DNA of 39,326 nt from Pseudonocardia sp. (GCA_025869365.1 JAOZVV010000120.1:1-39326), one strand, 5' to 3'. Counted from the stretch's first letter, positions 1 to 7,932 are shown. Numbers and translations: made by a program. Notes: generated by a model from the letters alone, not told the origin.

Positions 1-74
1 CAGAGCGCGGCCCGCGCGGCGCAGACACGCCGACCCTTCTCAAACACGGTCTTAGCAGCCGAAGTCCACGGCAT
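1..74 (-). CDS. possible start of a gene running off the left edge
   Basis: An ATG at position 74 on the minus strand opens a frame that stays open to the window edge. The first residues read MPWTSAAKTVFEKGRRVCAA. It lies about 90 bp downstream of the integrase stop in the same direction, so it could be the next gene of the integrative element. Only 24 codons are visible, there is no clear Shine-Dalgarno sequence, and I recognise no family. The third-codon GC looks lower than in the core genes, as in the integrase. It may not be a gene. Confidence 0.25.
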   Translation of the reverse strand, partial: MPWTSAAKTVFEKGRRVCAARAAL

Positions 75-165
75 ACCGATCGTGGCGGTGGCTGCCCTTG
101 TGGGGTCCGCGCGCTGTGAGGGACCAAGCAGGCTGCCTGCCGGAATCTGCCTGACTGCGAGGCGA

Positions 166-1956
166 TCAGGCGGGCCGTGTCGCCACAAACGTTCCGATGA
201 GGAGCCCGGAGGCGTCGCGAAGATCAAGCTCGTAGAGGCTGACGTCGGCGTCTCCAGCCACACGGCGAACAGCGTCCGTCAGCAGTCCACGCAGTTCACC
301 CGCGTCCGATGGGTTCGCCTCTGCCATGAACCGGGACAACGTGGTGGTTCCGAGGCGGAGCTCGAGGTTCAAGAGCGTTCGGCTCGACGCGTTCCCCGCG
401 CCTTCTGCTCGGCTGGCCGGCGACGCAGGTGGCAAAGGTTGAGCAACCCGAATCGGAGCGGCTGCCTCCGGTCGCGCGACAACACGGAAGCCGTGTCCGG
501 GCCTCACCTCGACAAAGCCCGCCTCCCGCAGCAGATCCATCGCGCGGTGCGCCGTCCCGACCGCCACCCCGCGCTCGGTCGCGAGAGTTTTCTGGCCTGG
601 CAAGAAGGCGCCGACCGCGAAGCGCCCTGCCGCGATCTCGTCGAGGATGGCTATCGCCAGCTTCTCGTACGGGTACTTCGGTTGCCGGAGTGGTGACCTT
701 GGCTGGAGCGGCCGAGCTGGCATCCGGGAGAACAGACTCGTCGCGGCGCGCTGGTCGGACTCAGACACCCACGCCGCATAGACGCGCAGCGTCGTCGTCC
801 CGCCACCCGCATGTCCAAGACGCCCCGCGACGGTGCGCACGTCCACGCCAGCGGCGATCAGCTCGGTGGCTGAGTAGTGGCGCAACTTGTGGATAGAGGT
901 GTGGATGCCGAGACGCTTGGCGAGCTTGCCGTAACGCTGGCTCACCGAATCCGGAAGCAGATGCGTCGAGCCGTCCGGAGCGAGTGAGAACAGGAACGCA
1001 TCCTGCGCAAGCTCGAGGCCGAGCTCTCCAGCACGGTTCGCGCATCGGTCCCGGTACTCAGTGAGCAGCTCGATGGTCTCCGGATCGAGAGCGATACGCC
1101 GCTGCTGATGGGTCTTCGTGTCCTTCTCCCACGTCTGGCCGCTGCGCTGCCCGATGCTGCGCTCCAGCGCCAGAACGCCCGTGTCGAGGTCGACGTGGCG
1201 CCACCGGATGCCGCACAGCTCTCCTCGCCGAAGGCCCGTCACCATCGCGATCCAGACCAACAGACCCCAGTCGGGGTCCTTCCACGCCTCGGCGAGGATC
1301 CGCGCAGCCTCCTGGGCGCTGGGCGGACGCGGGCTCGGCCGGGGCGCTGGCGGTGGCTCGGCTTCCGTGATCGGGTTCGTGGTGAGCCAGCGCCAGCGGA
1401 CCGCTCTTTTGAGTGCACCGCTGAGCACGAAGTGGACCTGCCGGATCGTCGACGCGCTGAGCGGCGTGCAGACGTGCGGCCGGCAACGTGGGTCGCATTC
1501 GTGCGCCCGCTCCGTGCGATGCTCGATGTAGGCACTGCGGTCGCAGTGATCCCGGCACCGCCGCAGCTCTGCGTAGAGCGAGTCGAACACTCCGGCATCG
1601 AGAGAGCCGACCGAGGCCCGGCCGATGAACGGGCGGATGTGCTTGTCCGCGTACCGGACATAGGTGTCCATCGTCGAGCGCTCCAGCGTCAGCAGCTCGA
1701 AATGCTGATCGAGTAGCTGGTTGACCGTGGCGCTCGTCTTCGGGTGCTTGCGCTCGTCGACCTGGTTCGCGAGCCGGCGCACGGCCTTCTCCGCGTCGGC
1801 CCATGCGGTCGGGCCCGGCGGCACCACCTCACGGAGGTAGTGCCGGCGCTTCGTCACAGGATCGATCCCTGCGTACACCGACACACGGAGCGAACCGCTC
1901 GGGAGCTCGTCGATGCCTCCGCGAGCCCGTTGTCTCCGCCGCGAGGCACCCGCCAT
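166..1956 (-). CDS. tyrosine site-specific integrase with C-terminal GntR-type winged helix
   Basis: Phage-type tyrosine recombinase that should catalyse integration or excision at the neighbouring tRNA. From the ATG at 1956 (596 aa), the N-terminal arm-binding region is followed by a SAM-like core-binding domain. That domain carries a Cys/His-rich insertion (about residues 134-163, CRDHC ... CDPRC ... HVC), which is common in actinobacterial integrases and may bind zinc. The catalytic set appears complete: Arg in TGLRRGE (~243), Lys in the TKT turn (~281), HKLR (~356-359), GH (~382) and the Tyr in LRVYA (~393). After the recombinase comes a GntR-like winged helix (~424-492, LATERGVAVGTAHRAMDLLREAGFVEVRPGHGF), then about 100 residues of linker and an unrecognised tail. 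A TTG at 2010 would add 18 residues; ATG 1956 is preferred although no strong ribosome site is seen. The DNA-binding extension is the odd feature and could autoregulate int or assist excision. Confidence 0.9.
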   Translation of the reverse strand: MAGASRRRQRARGGIDELPSGSLRVSVYAGIDPVTKRRHYLREVVPPGPTAWADAEKAVRRLANQVDERKHPKTSATVNQLLDQHFELLTLERSTMDTYVRYADKHIRPFIGRASVGSLDAGVFDSLYAELRRCRDHCDRSAYIEHRTERAHECDPRCRPHVCTPLSASTIRQVHFVLSGALKRAVRWRWLTTNPITEAEPPPAPRPSPRPPSAQEAARILAEAWKDPDWGLLVWIAMVTGLRRGELCGIRWRHVDLDTGVLALERSIGQRSGQTWEKDTKTHQQRRIALDPETIELLTEYRDRCANRAGELGLELAQDAFLFSLAPDGSTHLLPDSVSQRYGKLAKRLGIHTSIHKLRHYSATELIAAGVDVRTVAGRLGHAGGGTTTLRVYAAWVSESDQRAATSLFSRMPARPLQPRSPLRQPKYPYEKLAIAILDEIAAGRFAVGAFLPGQKTLATERGVAVGTAHRAMDLLREAGFVEVRPGHGFRVVARPEAAAPIRVAQPLPPASPASRAEGAGNASSRTLLNLELRLGTTTLSRFMAEANPSDAGELRGLLTDAVRRVAGDADVSLYELDLRDASGLLIGTFVATRPA

Positions 1957-2045
1957 GGTGCGAACAGTACCGCCACTCGCACCACGTATGAATCCATGAC
2001 GTCGAGTCAAGCGTGGGACAAAGAACGAACCTTGCTGGTCGAGCC

Positions 2046-2090
2046 TGGTGGGCCCCCGGGGGATCGAACCCCGAACCCGCGGATTAAAAG
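2046..2090. other. probable attachment-site core (3' half of tRNA-Lys)
   Basis: The 3' half of tRNA-Lys, from the anticodon arm to the CCA, is where tyrosine integrases of tRNA-targeting elements usually cross over. The integrase start lies directly beyond it. The exact core cannot be defined because the matching repeat at the far end of the element is outside the window. Confidence 0.4.
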
Positions 2091-2121
2091 TCCGCTGCTC
2101 TGCCGATTGAGCTAGAGGCCC
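2046..2121 (-). tRNA. tRNA-Lys (anticodon TTT)
   Basis: The minus strand folds into a full cloverleaf. The acceptor stem GGGCCTC/GGGGCCC has one T-G pair, and the D arm contains TAGCTC...GAGC. The anticodon stem GCGGA/TCCGC encloses the loop CTTTTAA, so the anticodon is TTT, reading lysine AAA/AAG. The variable loop is GGGTT and the T arm CGGGG-TTCGATC-CCCCG. The discriminator is A at 2049, and an encoded CCA is at 2046-2048. It is transcribed toward the integrase gene and is the probable attachment site of the element. Confidence 0.97.
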
Positions 2122-2152
2122 CTATGCCCACCCGGCGGGGGTGAGCCCACCC

Positions 2153-2182
2153 AGCCTACGGCCCGCCACACTCCGTCGCGAA
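2153..2182 (-). promoter_or_regulatory. possible tRNA-Lys promoter
   Basis: On the minus strand, TAGGCT (2158-2153) could be a -10 box about 32 bp before the tRNA 5' end. A weak TTCGCG (2182-2177) lies 18 bp further up. The assignment rests on spacing and one reasonable -10 match only. Confidence 0.25.
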
Positions 2183-2249
2183 GGAGCCCGACGCCTCCAG
2201 GACCAGGCGGACCGACGGTCACCGGCGGCGAGGCGCACAATGGTTCCCC

Positions 2250-3407
2250 GTGACCCTGCAGGACCTCGTACCCGTGCCCACGCCCGTGGTGAAGCCGCTG
2301 CGCATCGGGCCCTACCAGGCGGACTCCCCCGTCGTCCTCGCCCCGATGGCCGGCATCACCAATCCCGGCTTCCGGCGTCTCTGCCGTGAGCAGGGCGGCG
2401 GGTTCTACGTCTGCGAGATGATCACGTCCCGCGGGCTGGTCGAGAAGAACCCGCTGACTCTCCGGATGATCGCCATGGACGCGGACGAGTCCCCGCGGTC
2501 GATGCAGCTCTACGGCGTGGATCCCGTCGCGATGGGGCAGGCGGTGCGGATGATCGTCGAGCGGGACCTCGCGGACCACGTCGACATGAACTTCGGCTGC
2601 CCGGTCCCCAAGGTCACCCGCAAGGGCGGCGGGGCGGCGCTGCCGTTCAAGCGGAGGCTGTTCGAGCGGATCGTGCGCGCGGCCGTCGACAACTCCGACG
2701 GTCGTCCCGTCACCGTCAAGATGCGGATCGGCATCGACGACGAGCACTCCACCTACCTCGACGCGGGCCGGATCGCGGCAGACTCGGGTGTCGCGGCGGT
2801 CGCCCTCCACGCCCGGACCGCGGCGCAGCGCTACTCGGGCACCGCGGACTGGTCCGCGATCGCCCGGCTGCGGGACCACCTGCCCGCCGAGCTGCCCGTC
2901 CTCGGCAACGGGGACATCTTCAGCGCCGACGACGCACTGGAGATGGTGAGGCGCACAGCCTGTGACGGCGTGGTCGTGGGCCGCGGCTGCCTCGGCAGGC
3001 CGTGGCTCTTCGGTGATCTCGAGGCGGCGTTCGCGGGTCGGCCGCTGCCCACCCCGCCGACGCTGCGGGAGGTCGCGGTGACCCTGCGGCGGCACGCGGT
3101 CCTGCTCGGCGAACATATGGGCGCGGACAAGGGCATCCGGGACGTCCGCAAGCACATCGCCTGGTACCTGAAGGGTTTCGCCGTCGGTTCGGACATCCGC
3201 AAGCGCCTCGGGCTGGTTAACGGCCTCGACGAGCTCGACGAGCTACTCGGCATGCTGGACCTGGACCAGGAGTTCCCGGCGGACGCCGAGGGACCGCGGG
3301 GACGTCAGGGCTCGCCGGGACGCGTGGTGCTCCCGGAGCGCTGGTTGGACGACCCCGAGGACCCGTCCGTGCCGTTCGGGGCGGAGCTCATGCACTCAGG
3401 CGGGTGA
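2250..3407 (+). CDS. dusB: tRNA-dihydrouridine synthase, DusB/NifR3 family
   Basis: FMN- and NADPH-dependent enzyme that reduces specific uridines in tRNA D-loops to dihydrouridine in the cytoplasm. The 385-residue protein has the TIM-barrel signatures of the family: APMAGITNPGFRRLC near the N terminus, MNFGCPVPKVTRKGGG with the catalytic cysteine, KMRIG, ALHARTAAQRYSG, GNGDIF and GRGCLGRPW (phosphate/FMN binding). A C-terminal helical RNA-binding region (KHIAWYLKGF) follows. The start is a GTG at 2250; the nearby ATG at 2240 is out of frame. It stands alone on the plus strand, divergent from tRNA-Lys. Length is slightly above the usual 320-350 because of N- and C-terminal extensions, as is common in actinobacteria. 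Confidence 0.97.
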   Translation: MTLQDLVPVPTPVVKPLRIGPYQADSPVVLAPMAGITNPGFRRLCREQGGGFYVCEMITSRGLVEKNPLTLRMIAMDADESPRSMQLYGVDPVAMGQAVRMIVERDLADHVDMNFGCPVPKVTRKGGGAALPFKRRLFERIVRAAVDNSDGRPVTVKMRIGIDDEHSTYLDAGRIAADSGVAAVALHARTAAQRYSGTADWSAIARLRDHLPAELPVLGNGDIFSADDALEMVRRTACDGVVVGRGCLGRPWLFGDLEAAFAGRPLPTPPTLREVAVTLRRHAVLLGEHMGADKGIRDVRKHIAWYLKGFAVGSDIRKRLGLVNGLDELDELLGMLDLDQEFPADAEGPRGRQGSPGRVVLPERWLDDPEDPSVPFGAELMHSGG

Positions 3408-3560
3408 CCGCCGCGGCAATGATCTTGCCGACGGACCGTGCGACCTCGCTCGCCCGGTCGGGTGGCCTCCCGCGCGAACGGGTGCGGTCGCCCCATACGC
3501 CTCAAGAGTCCCGTGCGTCACGACGACATGGAGGGTAGGAGTCGGGGAGGTGATCGAGCG

Positions 3561-4391
3561 ATGGACGCAGTCGGCATGATCCGCACGCTGCCCGAAGGAC
3601 GTGACAGTCTGGTGGACACCGCGCCGCCCGAGTCACCGCGCGCCCGCGCCGCCCTGCACACCGCCGCGGCCGAGCGGCTGGCCCAGCAGCACCAGTGGCA
3701 GCAGGCGTACATGCACCTGCAGGCCGCGGTGGAGCTGCTCCGGGGCGGGGAGACCCACGGCGTCGGGACCCACGACGAGCTCGACCGGCTGCGCCGCGAG
3801 CACGCGGAGGCCCGCGAGCAGTCCCGTCGGGACAGCCTCACCGCCACCTACAACCGCCGCTACCTCGACGAGCGGCTCGCCGCCCTGCTGGGAGACCTCG
3901 ACGACGCGGCCCTGCGGACCATCGGGATCTGCGTCGCGCTGGTGGACATCGACCACTTCAAGCTGGTGAACGACACCCACGGGCACCTGTTCGGGGACCG
4001 GGTGCTGCAGCGGATGGTCGCGGAGCTCGACGCCTCGCTCCCGGACGACGGCTTCTGCGCCCGCTACGGCGGCGAGGAGTTCGCGCTGGTCCTTCCCGGG
4101 CGGGCGTTGAGCGCCGCCGTGGAGATCTGCGAGACGGCCCGCGAGCGGATCGCCCACCATCCGTGGTCCGAGCTGCACCCGGAGCTGCGGGTGACGGTCA
4201 GCATCGGCGTCGCGCACGCCGTCGGTGTGCCGACCGAGGTCGAACCGCTCATCGGCGAGGCGGACATGCTGCTCTACACCGCCAAGGAGGCGGGGCGCAA
4301 CGCCGTCGCGTACCGCGCCGGGCACGTCCGGCTCGCGGGCCCGGCCAGCGGGCGACGCGCGATCCGCCAGCCGGTCCGCACCACGGGCTGA
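3561..4391 (+). CDS. diguanylate cyclase (GGDEF) with N-terminal TPR-like helices
   Basis: Predicted to make cyclic di-GMP from two GTP. The 276-residue protein starts at ATG 3561 behind a GGGGAGG site; upstream in-frame starts lack one. Residues ~25-65 form amphipathic helices resembling a tetratricopeptide unit (AERLAQQHQWQQAYMHLQAA), and residues ~70-90 look coiled-coil. The GGDEF domain (~90-255) has the Mg/GTP-binding VDIDHFKLVNDTHGHLFGD (~128-146) and an intact GGEEF active site (~170-174). The residues where the inhibitory I-site RxxD would lie are PDDG, so product inhibition through that site is unlikely. There is no membrane segment or signal peptide, so the enzyme should be cytoplasmic. 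It lies between dusB and the LCP gene with no obvious operon link. Confidence 0.93.
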   Translation: MDAVGMIRTLPEGRDSLVDTAPPESPRARAALHTAAAERLAQQHQWQQAYMHLQAAVELLRGGETHGVGTHDELDRLRREHAEAREQSRRDSLTATYNRRYLDERLAALLGDLDDAALRTIGICVALVDIDHFKLVNDTHGHLFGDRVLQRMVAELDASLPDDGFCARYGGEEFALVLPGRALSAAVEICETARERIAHHPWSELHPELRVTVSIGVAHAVGVPTEVEPLIGEADMLLYTAKEAGRNAVAYRAGHVRLAGPASGRRAIRQPVRTTG

Positions 4392-4525
4392 CCCCCGCAC
4401 CGCCCGCTCGTCACGGCTCCGTAAACTGCCTCGGGGGCGGACGGAGCCGAGAGCTGGCTCGACCGCCCTTCCGTGTGTCCGGATCGGTCGCGTAGGCGCC
4501 CGGTGCGAAGGATCGGGGAGGTGGC

Positions 4526-6862
4526 GTGCCGGAGCAGGACGAACGCGATCCCCGCAACCACCACCGCGGCCCCCGCTACCGCGAGCCCGCGCCTCGGGAC
4601 CGGCCGGCGGACCAGGGCGCCGACGACGTACTGGCGCGGTACGGCCTCCGTTCCCCCTCCGCAGCCGCGCCCGAGCCCGGCGCTCCCGTTCCCGGGGTCT
4701 CGCCCCGGCGCCTCACCCGCCGCGAGGAACGGGAGGCCCGCGAAGCCGCGCTCGGTGGACGTGCGACCCCGGCACCGCCTCCGGGCACGCCGCCCGGCTC
4801 CACGGCCGGACAGCGGTCCGGCCCGCGCCACGCACCGCCCGCGCCGCCCCCTGCCGCGCCGGTCCGGGTCGCGCCGGTCCGGGCTGTCGGCCCGGGACGC
4901 GTGCAGCCTCCCCGCAAGGGCGCACCCCCGCCGACCGCGGCCGGTGCCCCCACACTCCGCGGCGGTGTCGTGCCGCCCGCGCCCCCCACGACCACCGCGC
5001 CACCGCCGCTCACCGCGCCACCCACGACCACCGCGCCACCCCTGACCCGGCCCGGTCGGCGGCCTCCCGCCCCCGGCGCACGCCGGGAGGGAACCCCCCG
5101 TCCGGACGCCTTCGGCGGACCGGTCCCGGCGGCGCCCGCACGGGGCCGCACCCCCGCCGCATCCCCGGCGTCGACCGGGGGTCCGGAGCAGCGGCCGGAC
5201 GTCCAGGAGACGGTCCGCGTCCGCGCGGCCGTGCCCGCCGAGAAGGCGAAGGGGCCGGTCCCGCCACCCGGGAGCGCGGTCCCCACCGACCCGCCGGCCG
5301 ACGCCCCCTCCGACGCCGACGCCGGGGAGGCCGAGGAGACCACCGCCCTCGCCTCCCGTGTCCGCCGCATCGACGAGAGCCTCACCCGGCTCACCGCCGC
5401 CCACGCGGGGATGGCGCTGCAGACCCGGGAGGACGACGAGCCCGAGCCGGCCGAGGAGGACGCGCCGCCGCCGGCACCGCCGGGTCCCGGCCGACGTCCC
5501 GTCCTCGCGGCCAAGATCCTGGTCGCCGCCGTCGCGTTCCTGCTGTTCGCGGGCACGGCGCTGAGCTGGGGCGCCTCCCGCTGGATGGAGTCGACCATCC
5601 GGCCGGTGGCCGCGCTGGACCCCACGTCCGGTTCGATCGTCGACGCCGCGGCCCAGGCCGGCGACGACACGGTGGTGATCCTCGGGACGGCCTCGGGGAG
5701 CTCGGGAGACACGTCGAGCAGCGGTTCCCGGACCGACTCCCTCGTCCTCACCCACGTCGCCGCGGGCGGAGAGCGGGTGGTCACCGTCGCCCTGCCCACG
5801 GACCTGGAGATCAACCGGCCGCCCTGCCAGCGCTGGGACCCCCGTGCCGCCGCCTACCTGGACGAGACGGTCCCCGCCGAGACCCGGACGACGCTCGGCT
5901 CGGCCTACGACGTCGGCGGCCCGCGCTGCACGGTCCGCGCGGTGCAGCAGCTCACCGGCATGGCCGTCACCCGGTTCGTCGCGCTGGACATGCCCGGCGT
6001 CAAGGACATGGTGGACGCGCTCGGCGGCGTCGAGGTGTGCGTCGAGAACCCGGTGGTCGACGATCGGCTGGGCGCGATCGTCCCCCGGGCCGGCACCACG
6101 ACCCTCGACGGCGAGCAGGCCGTCCGCTTCGCCGAGGCGTCCGCGGTCCCCACGGACTCCTCGCCGGCCTTCGGCCAGGCCCAGCGGCAGCAGCAGTTGC
6201 TGGCCTCCGTCTTCGGTGAGGCCCTGTCCGCCCGCGTCCTGCTCTCCCCCGGCACCACCCGGGACGTCGCGGCAGCACTGGGGCACAGCATGCTCGCGGA
6301 CAACGCCAGCATGCAGGACCTGCTCTCCCTCTCCACGGCCCAGCGGCGGCTCGGCGCCGCCGGCGTCACCCTCGTCCCGCTGCCGGTCAGCGGCGTGCCG
6401 AACACCCGCGGGAACCTCGAGCTGCGCACCGGGGACGCGACTGCGCTGTTCAGCGCCGTCCGCAAGGACCAGCCGCTGCCGGACAGCGCCACCGAGCCGA
6501 CGTCGCGGGCCACCGGCGCCGCGCCGGACAGCGTCACCGTCGACGTGCTGAACGCCGCGGGCCGGGACGGTCTGGCCGGGCAGATCGGGACGGCGCTGCG
6601 CGGGCTCGGCTACGGCGTCGGCGCCGTCTCGAACGCCCCCGAGCCGTCCGCGGACACGCTCGTGCGCTTCTCCCCGGACCGCGCGGCCCAGGCGCAGGCG
6701 ATCGCCGGGTCCGTCCCCACGGCCCGGCTCGTGCCGGACACCGGGACGAGCGGGTCGGTCCAACTCGTCCTCGGCACGTCCTTCGACGGGACGGTCCGCG
6801 CGCCCACCGCGGCCCCTGCCGGCACCCCCGCGGCCGGCGCACCCGCCGCGACCTGCGGCTGA
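4526..6862 (+). CDS. LCP (LytR-CpsA-Psr) family membrane protein with LytR C-terminal domain
   Basis: LCP proteins attach teichoic acids, arabinogalactan or other glycopolymers to peptidoglycan outside the membrane. This 778-residue protein starts at GTG 4526, four bases after GGGGAGG. A long Pro/Ala/Arg-rich cytoplasmic region (1-325) includes the repeat TTTAPPPLTAPPTTTAPP near 154-171. One membrane segment follows (~331-349), then the LCP domain (~380-565) and a LytR_C domain (~668-755, VTVDVLNAAGRDGLAGQI). LCP landmarks present are RTDSLVLTHV, PTDLEI, VALDMPGVKDMVDALGGVEVCV and LDGEQAVRF. Where typical enzymes have Arg residues after LxGxxALxY (RSRH-like), this protein has FAEAS, and the following DxxRxxRQ region is reduced to FGQAQRQQ. 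The phosphate-binding set is therefore partly lost and enzymatic activity is uncertain. Assignment to the family is firm; substrate is unknown. Confidence 0.87.
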   Translation: MPEQDERDPRNHHRGPRYREPAPRDRPADQGADDVLARYGLRSPSAAAPEPGAPVPGVSPRRLTRREEREAREAALGGRATPAPPPGTPPGSTAGQRSGPRHAPPAPPPAAPVRVAPVRAVGPGRVQPPRKGAPPPTAAGAPTLRGGVVPPAPPTTTAPPPLTAPPTTTAPPLTRPGRRPPAPGARREGTPRPDAFGGPVPAAPARGRTPAASPASTGGPEQRPDVQETVRVRAAVPAEKAKGPVPPPGSAVPTDPPADAPSDADAGEAEETTALASRVRRIDESLTRLTAAHAGMALQTREDDEPEPAEEDAPPPAPPGPGRRPVLAAKILVAAVAFLLFAGTALSWGASRWMESTIRPVAALDPTSGSIVDAAAQAGDDTVVILGTASGSSGDTSSSGSRTDSLVLTHVAAGGERVVTVALPTDLEINRPPCQRWDPRAAAYLDETVPAETRTTLGSAYDVGGPRCTVRAVQQLTGMAVTRFVALDMPGVKDMVDALGGVEVCVENPVVDDRLGAIVPRAGTTTLDGEQAVRFAEASAVPTDSSPAFGQAQRQQQLLASVFGEALSARVLLSPGTTRDVAAALGHSMLADNASMQDLLSLSTAQRRLGAAGVTLVPLPVSGVPNTRGNLELRTGDATALFSAVRKDQPLPDSATEPTSRATGAAPDSVTVDVLNAAGRDGLAGQIGTALRGLGYGVGAVSNAPEPSADTLVRFSPDRAAQAQAIAGSVPTARLVPDTGTSGSVQLVLGTSFDGTVRAPTAAPAGTPAAGAPAATCG

Positions 6863-6883
6863 TCGCGGCGACACCCGGGCCGG

Positions 6884-6949
6884 GTTCGCCGAGCGTTCAC
6901 CACCGGTTCACGTCCTGGCGCTGCCTCGTAGGTCACACGCCTCTAGTCT
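6884..6949 (+). promoter_or_regulatory. PHO box (three direct units) and -10 of phoU-1
   Basis: Three adjacent 11-bp units match the actinomycete PhoP/RegX3 PHO-box pattern GTTCACCnnnn: GTTCGCCGAGC (6884-6894), GTTCACCACCG (6895-6905) and GTTCACGTCCT (6906-6916). After 27 bp comes TAGTCT (6944-6949), a good -10 hexamer, and six bases later the ATG, so the message is probably leaderless. The same 27-bp and 6-bp spacing recurs at the second phoU. It predicts induction under phosphate limitation. Confidence 0.8.
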
Positions 6950-6955
6950 TGACCC

Positions 6956-7612
6956 ATGCGTGACGCGTATCAGGAGCAGCTCGACGGGCTGGCCGATGGC
7001 CTGGCCGGGATGTGCACCGACGTCGCGGTGGCGATGGAGAAGGCGACGCGCGCGCTGCTCGAGACCGATCTCCAGCTCGCCGAGCAGGTGATCTCCGGGG
7101 ACCTGCAGATCGACAACATCCGGGACGCGGCCGAGGAGCAGGCCTTCGCCCTGCTCGCGCTGCAGGCCCCCGTCGCGACGGACCTGCGCATCGTCGTCGC
7201 CGCGATCCACGGCGCCGGGGACATCGAGCGGATGGGGGACCTCGCGCTGCACGTGGCGAAGGCCGCCCGGCGCCGGCACCCCCAGCCCGTCCTGCCCGAG
7301 GAGATCGCGCCGTACTTCGCGGAGATGGGCCGGGTCGGTGTCGCCCTCGCGCACAAGGCGGGAGAGGTCATCCGGTCCCGGGACATCGAGGCGGCCGCGG
7401 CGCTCGAGGCCGAGGACGACGCGATGGACGACCTGCACAAGCACATGTTCACCGTGCTGATGGATCGCAACTGGACACACGGTGTCGAGGCGGCGGTGGA
7501 TGTCACGCTGCTGGCCCGCTTCTACGAGCGCTACGCGGACCATGCCGTCGCCGTCGCCCGCCGGATCGTCTACGTCGTCACCGGGAGCATGCCGGGCCCG
7601 CTCACCGTCTGA
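6956..7612 (+). CDS. phoU: PhoU-family phosphate signalling protein (copy 1)
   Basis: PhoU proteins connect the PstSCAB transporter to the phosphate sensor kinase and keep the Pho regulon off when phosphate is plentiful; mycobacteria call them PhoY. The 218-residue all-helical protein has the two-fold PhoU repeat. The first metal-cluster motif lies in [22 protein letters not shown] and the second in the [11 protein letters not shown] region. Length equals the family norm. Translation starts at ATG 6956, six bases behind a -10 box. It shares long blocks with the second PhoU at 7933, for example LAEQVISGD and [12 protein letters not shown], so the two are clear paralogues. It sits outside the pst operon but behind a PHO box. 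The dodecin gene follows after 48 bp and may be co-transcribed. Confidence 0.95.
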   Translation: MRDAYQEQLDGLADGLAGMCTDVAVAMEKATRALLETDLQLAEQVISGDLQIDNIRDAAEEQAFALLALQAPVATDLRIVVAAIHGAGDIERMGDLALHVAKAARRRHPQPVLPEEIAPYFAEMGRVGVALAHKAGEVIRSRDIEAAAALEAEDDAMDDLHKHMFTVLMDRNWTHGVEAAVDVTLLARFYERYADHAVAVARRIVYVVTGSMPGPLTV

Positions 7613-7660
7613 TCCGAGATCGACGTTTGGCGTGACGGTCGTTCGGGGGACATCACTGTC

Positions 7661-7870
7661 ATGTCTTCCCACACGTACCGCGTCACCGAGATCGTCGGCA
7701 CCTCTCCCGATAGCGTGGAGGCGGCCATCAAGAACGGGGTCGCCAGGGCGGCCGAGACGTTGCGGGAGCTCGACTGGTTCGAGGTCACCGAGATCCGCGG
7801 GCACCTCGCCGACGGCGCCGTCGAGTACTTCCAGGTCGGGCTGAAGGTCGGGTTCCGGTTGGACGCCTGA
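7661..7870 (+). CDS. dodecin, flavin-binding storage protein
   Basis: Dodecins form hollow dodecamers that bind FMN or riboflavin and buffer free flavin in the cytoplasm. The 69-residue sequence has the whole family pattern: YRVTEIVGTSPDSVEAAIKNGVARA, the flavin-stacking tryptophan in LDWFEVTEIRG, and the closing strand VEYFQVGLKVGFRL. Size matches known dodecins. ATG 7661 follows a GGGGGA ribosome site. It lies between two phoU genes, 48 bp after the first and 62 bp before the second, and has no PHO box of its own, so expression may come by read-through from phoU-1. Why a flavin buffer sits in the phosphate cluster is unclear. Confidence 0.95.
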   Translation: MSSHTYRVTEIVGTSPDSVEAAIKNGVARAAETLRELDWFEVTEIRGHLADGAVEYFQVGLKVGFRLDA

Positions 7871-7871
7871 C

Positions 7872-7926
7872 GTTCACCCGGCATTCACCGGATGCGGGGA
7901 CCCCGTCGGCCCGGGTTTCCTACCGT
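7872..7926 (+). promoter_or_regulatory. PHO box and -10 of phoU-2
   Basis: Two 11-bp direct units, GTTCACCCGGC (7872-7882) and ATTCACCGGAT (7883-7893), begin just after the dodecin stop. The -10 hexamer TACCGT (7921-7926) follows after exactly 27 bp, and the GTG start comes six bases later. This matches the phoU-1 promoter base for base in spacing and suggests another PhoP/RegX3-controlled leaderless transcript. Confidence 0.75.
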
Positions 7927-7932
7927 CGCGGG

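Larger units (their letters stand above)
1..2046. mobile_element. end of an integrative element inserted at tRNA-Lys
   Basis: A tyrosine recombinase gene begins 90 bp from the 3' end of a tRNA-Lys gene and reads away from it toward the left edge. Core genes (dusB onward) lie on the other side of the tRNA. This is the usual layout of actinomycete integrative elements and prophages that recombine into a tRNA 3' end. The other end and cargo lie left of the window, so the element type (AICE, ICE, prophage or remnant) cannot be told. No second copy of the tRNA 3' sequence is seen in the window. Confidence 0.55.

Noticed and set aside
4985..5040. 36-bp spaced duplicate CCCACGACCACCGCGCCACC in the LCP gene as a separate repeat element
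   Set aside because: It is part of the low-complexity Pro/Thr coding region; only two copies, no sign of mobility.
4274..6874. 866-codon open frame antisense to the LCP gene
   Set aside because: It is the GC-skew shadow of the Pro/Ala-rich gene: low-complexity Arg/Gly/Ala translation, no domain, no ribosome site.
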